Assembly (NCBI GenBank): GCA_021781625.1
Contig: JAJXWL010000082.1
Span: forward strand, 1 to 7,551
Length of the DNA: 7,551 nucleotides
Direction: 5' to 3'
Source: a bacterium
Lineage (GTDB): Bacteria; Spirochaetota; Spirochaetia; JABEVK01
The position numbers and the translations under genes were made by a program. The notes under the pieces were generated by a model. That model saw only the letters and a program-made list of their open reading frames with translations, did not search any database and had not been told where the DNA came from. Of the stretch, positions 6,524 to 7,551 are shown in pieces (position 1 is the first letter of the stretch; each line of letters starts with the position of its first letter).

Positions 6524-7551
6524 TTGGCCAAACTATGGCAAAAAAACTACACCTTAAATGAATTGATTGAGTCCTTTACAGTAGGTCAGGATTATCTGAT
6601 CGACCGGGATTTGTTACCTGCCGATGCGGTTGCCTCGGTGGCTCAAGCCCGTCAATTGGCGGCTATTGGCCTTTTAACTCAGTCAGAAGAACAAGCCCTC
6701 TCGACGGCAATTGGTCAGATTATTCTCGAGTGGAAAGCTGGAACCTTAACAGTTAATCGCGAAGACGAAGACTGCCATACCGCGATAGAAAACCGTTTAG
6801 TCCAGCTTTGTGGTGAGATTGGCAAAAAGATTCATACAGGTCGTTCACGAAATGATCAGGTATTGACGGCCTTAAGAGTCTGGTCGAGGTCAGCTTTAAA
6901 CAGGGTTGCCGAAGAAGCCTTAGGGCTTGTTGCAGACTGGCTGGAATTTGCAAAAAAGTATCAGCAGACTCCGATGCCTGGTCGTACGCATCTTCAAACG
7001 GGAATGCCTTCCTCGGTAGGGTTGTGGGCTAGTGCGTGGGCTGAAGGGCTTCTGGACGATCTCGAGCTGTTAAAAACCGCATATCTTCTCGTAGATCAGA
7101 GCCCGTTGGGTTCTGCTGCAAGTTATGGAGTTCCGCTCCCCCTTGACCGGGAATATACAGCACGGCTTCTCGGTTTTTCTCGTGTGCAAAATAATGTCCT
7201 TGGAGCGAATAACTCTAGAGGAAAAATTGAAGCCATAGTCTTGGATTCCTTGGATATTTTGGGACTCTCTTTGAGCAAGATGGCTCAAGATTTGATTTTA
7301 TTTTCCTTACCAGAGTTTGGATATTTTCATTTGCCACCCGCTTTATGTTCGGGCTCGAGCATCATGCCTCAAAAAAAGAATCCAGACGGTTTAGAATTAA
7401 TAAGGGCTAAAAGTGCAAGTCTTTCGGCTTGGGCAGTCCAGGTCAAGGGAGTCCTAAGATCACTTCCCTCTGGCTACAATCGTGACTTTCAAGAGACCAA
7501 AGAACCATATTTTCGCGGATTGAGCTTGGCTCGAGATTGTCTTGCCGTGAT
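6524..7551 (+). CDS. argH: Argininosuccinate lyase, 3'-truncated by window end
   Basis: Cleaves argininosuccinate to arginine and fumarate, the last step of arginine biosynthesis; a cytoplasmic homotetramer of the fumarase/aspartase superfamily. The window covers 342 codons of a protein usually near 460 residues, with no internal stop. Signature elements appear in order: EDCHTAIENRL (82-92), the substrate-binding HTGRSRNDQV (104-113), PGRTHLQ (152-158) with the catalytic His156, SPLGSAA (193-199), and the flexible catalytic-serine loop GSSIMPQKKNPD (277-288), followed by YNRDFQETKEP (318-328). The N-terminus MAKLWQKN lacks the GGRF segment found after LW in Escherichia coli-type enzymes and continues with a FTVG segment, as I recall from Bacteroidetes-type ArgH. 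Translation starts at TTG, 18 bp after the GHKL gene, so the two are probably co-transcribed. No argG or other arginine gene is visible. Confidence 0.95.
   Translation, partial: MAKLWQKNYTLNELIESFTVGQDYLIDRDLLPADAVASVAQARQLAAIGLLTQSEEQALSTAIGQIILEWKAGTLTVNREDEDCHTAIENRLVQLCGEIGKKIHTGRSRNDQVLTALRVWSRSALNRVAEEALGLVADWLEFAKKYQQTPMPGRTHLQTGMPSSVGLWASAWAEGLLDDLELLKTAYLLVDQSPLGSAASYGVPLPLDREYTARLLGFSRVQNNVLGANNSRGKIEAIVLDSLDILGLSLSKMAQDLILFSLPEFGYFHLPPALCSGSSIMPQKKNPDGLELIRAKSASLSAWAVQVKGVLRSLPSGYNRDFQETKEPYFRGLSLARDCLAV

Noticed and set aside
6753..7288. Minus-strand open frames of 66 and 72 codons within the argH region
   Set aside because: The + strand here encodes a continuous ArgH with its signature motifs. 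The antisense frames have no recognisable content.

Overview
The window reads as a compact stretch of ordinary bacterial chromosome. It holds six protein-coding genes, two of them cut by the window edges, and almost no intergenic DNA. I see no rRNA, tRNA, CRISPR array, insertion sequence, integrase or phage gene. The most likely source is a spirochaete of moderate GC content, but this is an inference. It rests on the lipoprotein at 4390-5739, whose N-terminal segment plus SH3-like region resembles lipoproteins I associate with spirochaetes and whose lipobox is relaxed, and on the general style of the signalling genes. Another Gram-negative lineage with RsbU-type signalling is possible.

Layout. 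(1) At 1-2456 on the + strand is the 3' part of a gene encoding an ABC-type ATPase tail fused to a middle domain and an RsbU/SpoIIE-type PP2C phosphatase. It overlaps by 4 bp (ATGA) a Gfo/Idh/MocA-family dehydrogenase. (2) At 2446-5739 on the - strand is a two-gene unit: a putative lipoprotein followed with no gap (TAA then ATG) by a duplicated-ATPase ABC-F translation factor. The ABC-F gene converges on the dehydrogenase gene, and the two overlap by 11 bp. (3) A 115-bp divergent intergenic region at 5740-5854 contains the only credible promoter and a G7 tract. (4) At 5855-7551 on the + strand is a small GHKL (HATPase_c-like) protein followed after 18 bp by argH, argininosuccinate lyase. argH starts at a TTG codon and runs off the right edge.

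Functional reading. The PP2C phosphatase and the GHKL protein belong to the two enzyme classes that oppose each other in RsbU/RsbW/RsbV partner switching. They lie about 4.4 kb apart on the same strand with an oppositely oriented unit between them, and no RsbV-like STAS protein or sigma factor is visible here, so a shared circuit is only a hypothesis. The two most unusual protein features are the ABC-phosphatase fusion, whose ABC part has lost the H-loop histidine, and the GHKL protein, which has Asn-Asn where the adenine-binding Asp-x-Gly box should be. Everything else looks like housekeeping or hypothetical content.
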